From: Micavibrio sp. UBA2137
GTDB taxonomy: Bacteria > Pseudomonadota > Alphaproteobacteria > Micavibrionales > Micavibrionaceae
Assembly (NCBI GenBank): GCA_002328415.1
Contig: DCXL01000004.1
Span: 779,042 to 843,041 of the forward strand
Length of the DNA: 64,000 nucleotides
Direction of reading: 5' to 3'
The notes under the pieces are model-generated. The model did no database searches. It was not told the DNA's origin and saw only the letters and a list, made by a program, of their open reading frames with translations. A program made the translations under genes and the position numbers. Each line of letters begins with the position of its first letter. Position 1 is the stretch's first letter. Below, one piece after another: positions 60,706 through 64,000 of this stretch.

Positions 60706-61539
60706 TTATTTCTTTTTCTTGTGTCTTGAACGCAAGATAAATCTGTCTGTTGCTTTGTTCGAACGTGTACGTCCACCTTTAGCTGACTTACCAGTTGGTG
60801 ACACAGGGTGACGTCCACCTGATGTACGGCCTTCACCACCACCATGTGGGTGATCAACAGGGTTCATCACAACGCCACGCACTGTCGGTCTGCGACCTTT
60901 CCAACGTGAACGACCAGCTTTACTGTCATTTGTGTTCATGTGGTCTGGGTTAGACACGGCGCCAACGGAGGCCATGCACTCACCAGGAACCAAACGCAAT
61001 TCACCAGAAGCCAACTTCACCTGCGCATACCCTTGGTCACGACCAACAAGCTGCGCATATGTTCCAGCAGAACGCGCCATTTGCGCACCCTTACCAGGCT
61101 TCATTTCAATATTGTGAATGATTGTACCAACAGGCATCGCCTTCAAAGGCATTGCATTACCTGGCTTGATATCAGCCTTAGCAGATGACACAACCTTGTC
61201 ACCAACAGCCAAACGCTGAGGTGCAATGATGTAAGCCTTTTCACCATCTTCGTAAGAGATAAGCGCGATAAAAGCTGTACGGTTTGGGTCATATTCCAAA
61301 CGCTCAACAGTCGCAACCATATCAAAACGGCGGCGCTTCCAGTCAATCAGACGGTAACGGCGCTTGTGGCCACCACCAATGTGACGTGTTGTAATACGTC
61401 CAGTATTGTTACGACCACCTGTCTTTTTCAGACCCTCAGTCAATTTCTTTTCAGGTGCGCCTTTCCACAATTCCTTGCGGTCAACTTGTACAAGCTGACG
61501 ACGACCTTCTGAAGTTGGTTTAAATTTTTTCAATGCCAT
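60706..61539 (-). CDS. rplB: Ribosomal protein L2
   Basis: 277 residues. Motifs GRNNTGRITTRHIGGGHKRR, the C-terminal signature VVMNPVDHPHGGGEGRTSGG (which includes the conserved peptidyl-transferase-proximal His), and PVSPTGKSAKGGRTRSNKAT are intact. Confidence 0.98.
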   Translation of the reverse strand: MALKKFKPTSEGRRQLVQVDRKELWKGAPEKKLTEGLKKTGGRNNTGRITTRHIGGGHKRRYRLIDWKRRRFDMVATVERLEYDPNRTAFIALISYEDGEKAYIIAPQRLAVGDKVVSSAKADIKPGNAMPLKAMPVGTIIHNIEMKPGKGAQMARSAGTYAQLVGRDQGYAQVKLASGELRLVPGECMASVGAVSNPDHMNTNDSKAGRSRWKGRRPTVRGVVMNPVDHPHGGGEGRTSGGRHPVSPTGKSAKGGRTRSNKATDRFILRSRHKKKK

Positions 61540-61591
61540 AGTTCTAGTCCTTTTCCTTTATCGGCGGAGTACCATAATTTAAAACGTGTCC

Positions 61592-61912
61592 TTAAATCCC
61601 TGTTCCTAGATCAATTGTCTGACCTTCTGCCAAGGTTACAATTGCTTTCTTGGCATCTGAGCGACGACCCATCACACCGCGGAAGCGTTTTGTTTTACCC
61701 TTAAGAACAGATGTATTTACTTTCTCAACCTTCACGCCCCAAAGTGCCTCAACAGCGCGTTTGATTTCAGGCTTTGTTGCATCTGGTGCAACAGTGAAGG
61801 TGACCTGACCAAATTGTGAGCCATTTGTTGATTTCTCAGTTACAACAGGCGCGCTTAGGATCGTGTAGTCACGTTCCATAGGCTTTGTCTCTTTTGTTTT
61901 TGCTTTTGCCAT
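61592..61912 (-). CDS. rplW: Ribosomal protein L23
   Basis: 106 residues. Features: YTILSAPVVTEKSTNGSQFG, VAPDATKPEIKRAVEALWGV and the loop KGKTKRFRGVMGRRSDAKKA. Docking site for trigger factor and SRP at the exit tunnel. Confidence 0.97.
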   Translation of the reverse strand: MAKAKTKETKPMERDYTILSAPVVTEKSTNGSQFGQVTFTVAPDATKPEIKRAVEALWGVKVEKVNTSVLKGKTKRFRGVMGRRSDAKKAIVTLAEGQTIDLGTGI

Positions 61913-61934
61913 TGTCTTAACTCTCTACTCTCAA

Positions 61935-62558
61935 TTAGCTTTTCAATTTCTTAGTCAAACTCTCAACCGCATCCTTTGACAAAACCAAAGTATCGCGACG
62001 CAGAATGTCATAAACGTTCGCCCCTTGTGATGGCAAAACATCAATCAAAGGAATGTTATTCGTTGCACGGCGGAAGTTCATATCAAGCTCTTCACCACCA
62101 ACAATCAAAGCATTTTGCAAACCAAGCTTTTTCAAAGCCGCTGCCATTGCCTTTGTTTTGTGATCCTTGCTCTCAATCTTATCCAAGATGATAAGCTTGC
62201 CATCTTTAGCTTTCGCACTTAGCGCTGTTCTCAACGCAAGCTTTTTAATTTTCTTAGGCAGCTCAGTTGCGTGTGAACGCACAACTGGACCAAATGCTGT
62301 TCCACCACCACGGTCCTGAGGACGCTTCAAGTCACCAGCACGCGCGCGGCCAGTTCCCTTTTGAGCCCAAGGCTTTTTACCAGTACCACTGACTTCACCA
62401 CGTGTTTTTGTTTTGTGTGTGCCTTGCTGACGCTTGTTCAACTGGTACTTCACCATGCGGTGCAAAATGTCACCACGAACCTCGAGACCAAAGACATCTT
62501 TATCAAGATCAATCTGGCCAGCATCTTTATTATCAAGTGTTTTAACAGCTACTTTCAT
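61935..62558 (-). CDS. rplD: Ribosomal protein L4
   Basis: 207 residues. Signatures: NKRQQGTHKTKTRGEVSGTG, KKPWAQKGTGRARAGDLKRP, GGGTAFGPVVRSHATELPKK and the Rossmann-like end with LVLSKDAVESLTKKL. In gamma-proteobacteria L4 autoregulates the S10 operon; no such leader is recognisable here. Confidence 0.98.
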   Translation of the reverse strand: MKVAVKTLDNKDAGQIDLDKDVFGLEVRGDILHRMVKYQLNKRQQGTHKTKTRGEVSGTGKKPWAQKGTGRARAGDLKRPQDRGGGTAFGPVVRSHATELPKKIKKLALRTALSAKAKDGKLIILDKIESKDHKTKAMAAALKKLGLQNALIVGGEELDMNFRRATNNIPLIDVLPSQGANVYDILRRDTLVLSKDAVESLTKKLKS

Positions 62559-62586
62559 TGTTTTCGCCTCTATCTTGTCCTAATTC

Positions 62587-63429
62587 TTATTCAGATTTCT
62601 CTGATGTTTCTTCTTGTGCTTCAGGAGCTTTCGCCTCTTCTGCAGGAGCCTCAGCCTTTGCCTCTTCCGCAAGAGCCTCCACTGGAGCTTCAGCAGCTGT
62701 TTCCTCAGCTGGCGCCTCCGCTACAGCATTGTCTTGCTCTTCAGCAGGCTTCTCATCTGATTTCAAACCAGCAGGGAAAGGTGCATCTTCTGGCAACTTA
62801 CGCTTCACTGCGTCTGTAATCATAACCCAGCCCTTGTTTGCACCTGGAACTGCACCACGTACCAAAATCAGACCCTCTTCTGTATCAACAGCAACAATGC
62901 GAAGATTTTGTGTTGTGACACGCTCATCACCCATGTGACCAGCCATTTTCTTGCCCTTGAAAACCTTACCAGGTTCTTGACACTGACCAGTCGAACCATG
63001 TGCACGGTGAGAAATAGACACACCATGAGAAGCGCGCATACCACCAAAATTGTGACGCTTCATCGCACCAGCAAAACCTTTACCTTTTGACTGCCCACAA
63101 ATGTCAACAAATTGACCGGCAACAAAGTGGCTCACTGAAAGCTCAGCACCGATTTCAAGAACATTGTCCTGTGAAACACGGAATTCAGCAACACGCTGCT
63201 TCGGCTCGACCTTAGCTTGTGCAAACTGACCGCGCTGCGCCTTATTTGTACGATTTGTTTTACGTGTACCCGCACCAAGCTGAACAGCAACATAGCCATC
63301 CTTCTCTTCAGTACGCACGTTAGTCACCTGACAGTTATCAACGCGCAAAACCGTTACAGGGATCTGAATACCGTTTTCATCGAAAACGCGTGTCATACCC
63401 TCTTTTGTTGCAATTAGTCCAGTTCTCAT
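62587..63429 (-). CDS. rplC: Ribosomal protein L3 with acidic C-terminal tail
   Basis: 280 residues versus about 210-240 usually. The core is complete (GLIATKEGMTRVFDENGIQI, KGFAGAMKRHNFGGMRASHG, TGQCQEPGKVFKGKKMAGHM, with Gln151 at the site methylated by PrmB in other bacteria). Residues about 225-280 are an Ala/Glu/Pro-rich acidic extension (EAPAEETAAEAPVEALAEEA), opposite in charge to the basic tails on L15, L17, L30 and S17. Confidence 0.97.
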   Translation of the reverse strand: MRTGLIATKEGMTRVFDENGIQIPVTVLRVDNCQVTNVRTEEKDGYVAVQLGAGTRKTNRTNKAQRGQFAQAKVEPKQRVAEFRVSQDNVLEIGAELSVSHFVAGQFVDICGQSKGKGFAGAMKRHNFGGMRASHGVSISHRAHGSTGQCQEPGKVFKGKKMAGHMGDERVTTQNLRIVAVDTEEGLILVRGAVPGANKGWVMITDAVKRKLPEDAPFPAGLKSDEKPAEEQDNAVAEAPAEETAAEAPVEALAEEAKAEAPAEEAKAPEAQEETSEKSE

Positions 63430-63497
63430 TTTCTTTTCCTTTTCAAAGAGGTTGATGTTTTTGTTTCACAACACCAACGTAAGTTTAATCCTAAGCC

Positions 63498-63824
63498 TTA
63501 AGCCGCTTGTGCCTGTCCAATTTTAATTTCAACATCAACACCAGCAGCCAGATCCAATTTCATCAGCGCATCAATTGTCTGAGGTGTTGGGTCCAAAATA
63601 TCCAAAAGACGCTTATGTGTGCGCATTTCAAAATGCTCTTGCGACTTTTTATTGACGTGCGGAGAGCGCAATACTGTGAAGCGCTCTGTGCGTGTTGGCA
63701 AAGGAACTGGTCCTCTTACCTGTGCGCCAGTACGAAGTGCTGTATTCAGAATTTCTTTTGTCGCTGTGTCCAATACACGGTGATCAAAAGCTCTCAAGCG
63801 AATACGAATTGTTTGTGCGTCCAT
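63498..63824 (-). CDS. rpsJ: Ribosomal protein S10
   Basis: 108 residues. Features: IRIRLRAFDHRVLDTATKEI, RGPVPLPTRTERFTVLRSPH and NKKSQEHFEMRTHKRLLDIL. First gene of the S10 cluster, also a partner of NusB in antitermination in bacteria. The gap to tuf is only 35 bases, so it is probably read from an upstream promoter outside the window. Confidence 0.98.
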   Translation of the reverse strand: MDAQTIRIRLRAFDHRVLDTATKEILNTALRTGAQVRGPVPLPTRTERFTVLRSPHVNKKSQEHFEMRTHKRLLDILDPTPQTIDALMKLDLAAGVDVEIKIGQAQAA

Positions 63825-63859
63825 GTCTCTAGCTCTCCTAAGCCGTCTTTTTCTTTTCT

Positions 63860-64000
63860 TTACTCAATAATCTTGGCAACAACACCGGCACCAACTGTGC
63901 GTCCGCCTTCACGGATCGCAAAGCGAAGACCTTCGTTCATCGCAATTGGGGCAATCAATGTTACTTCAAGATTTGCATTATCACCTGGCATCACCATCTC
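63860..64000 (-). CDS. tuf: Elongation factor Tu (C-terminal end only)
   Basis: The last 46 codons of EF-Tu: EMVMPGDNANLEVTLIAPIA, then MNEGLRFAIREGGRTVGAGV and VAKIIE before the stop. The rest lies beyond the window edge. tuf directly before rpsJ is the common str-S10 junction. Confidence 0.95.
   Translation of the reverse strand, partial: EMVMPGDNANLEVTLIAPIAMNEGLRFAIREGGRTVGAGVVAKIIE

Noticed and set aside
1..64000. CRISPR arrays, complete insertion sequences or prophage structural genes
   Set aside because: I saw no regularly spaced repeats, no transposase with terminal inverted repeats and no capsid, tail or terminase genes.

Overview
The window is a stretch of an alphaproteobacterial chromosome. 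The main evidence is an ATP12-family F1-ATPase assembly chaperone (in bacteria essentially alphaproteobacterial), a DUF3035/BamF-like lipoprotein next to lspA, and an S10-spc-alpha ribosomal block in the gene order secY-adk-rpsM-rpsK-rpoA-rplQ. Base composition is moderate and becomes visibly AT-rich in one accessory region. I cannot place it below class; a free-living, possibly marine or deep-branching lineage is only a guess.

Layout. (1) 1-998: the end of a pirin gene, then an elongator tRNA-Met. (2) 981-12927: an ~11.9 kb genomic island in the 3' end of that tRNA, bounded by a 28-bp direct repeat (attL 981-1008, attR 12900-12927). It carries its own tyrosine integrase, several unrecognised membrane or secreted proteins, a compact structured RNA candidate (about 4660-4864) with its own promoter and terminator, and a 1680-residue RTX protein with an N-terminal HExxH motif, translationally coupled to a secreted partner. 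(3) 13010-15147: just outside attR, a second RTX-type gene (seven-bladed propeller plus RTX and type I secretion tail), split by a frameshift exactly at an (AG)6 tract. Loss of one AG unit would restore one continuous frame, so this may be a phase-variable locus. (4) 15.2-27.3 kb: mixed genes, including a DUF1826-like protein, YqaA, a CDP-alcohol phosphatidyltransferase, a histidine kinase/response regulator pair, a tandem AAA ATPase, a methyltransferase, an old yellow enzyme, and a RimB-like protease/RimK/M14-type deacylase operon. (5) 27.5-41.6 kb, plus strand: a housekeeping run of DUF2147, ribF, ileS, lspA, DUF3035, two M16 peptidases, pgi, a pentapeptide-repeat protein, mutL and a Tic20-like protein. 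(6) 41.6-47.8 kb, minus strand: rarA, csaA, a DUF429-like protein, crcB, an RluA-type pseudouridine synthase, an AsmA-like protein, the ATP12 chaperone and tag, packed with overlapping ends. (7) 48.6-64.0 kb, minus strand: the complete tuf(end)-S10-spc-alpha block.

Most promising for new biology are the structured island RNA, the (AG)6 switch in the native RTX gene, and the island RTX/partner pair, which carries a secretion tail like that of the neighbouring native RTX gene but has no transporter in this window. In the ribosomal block, five proteins (L3, L15, L17, L30, S17) carry long low-complexity tails, and a terminator-like hairpin separates rplO from secY. All family calls come from reading motifs by eye; no database search was possible.
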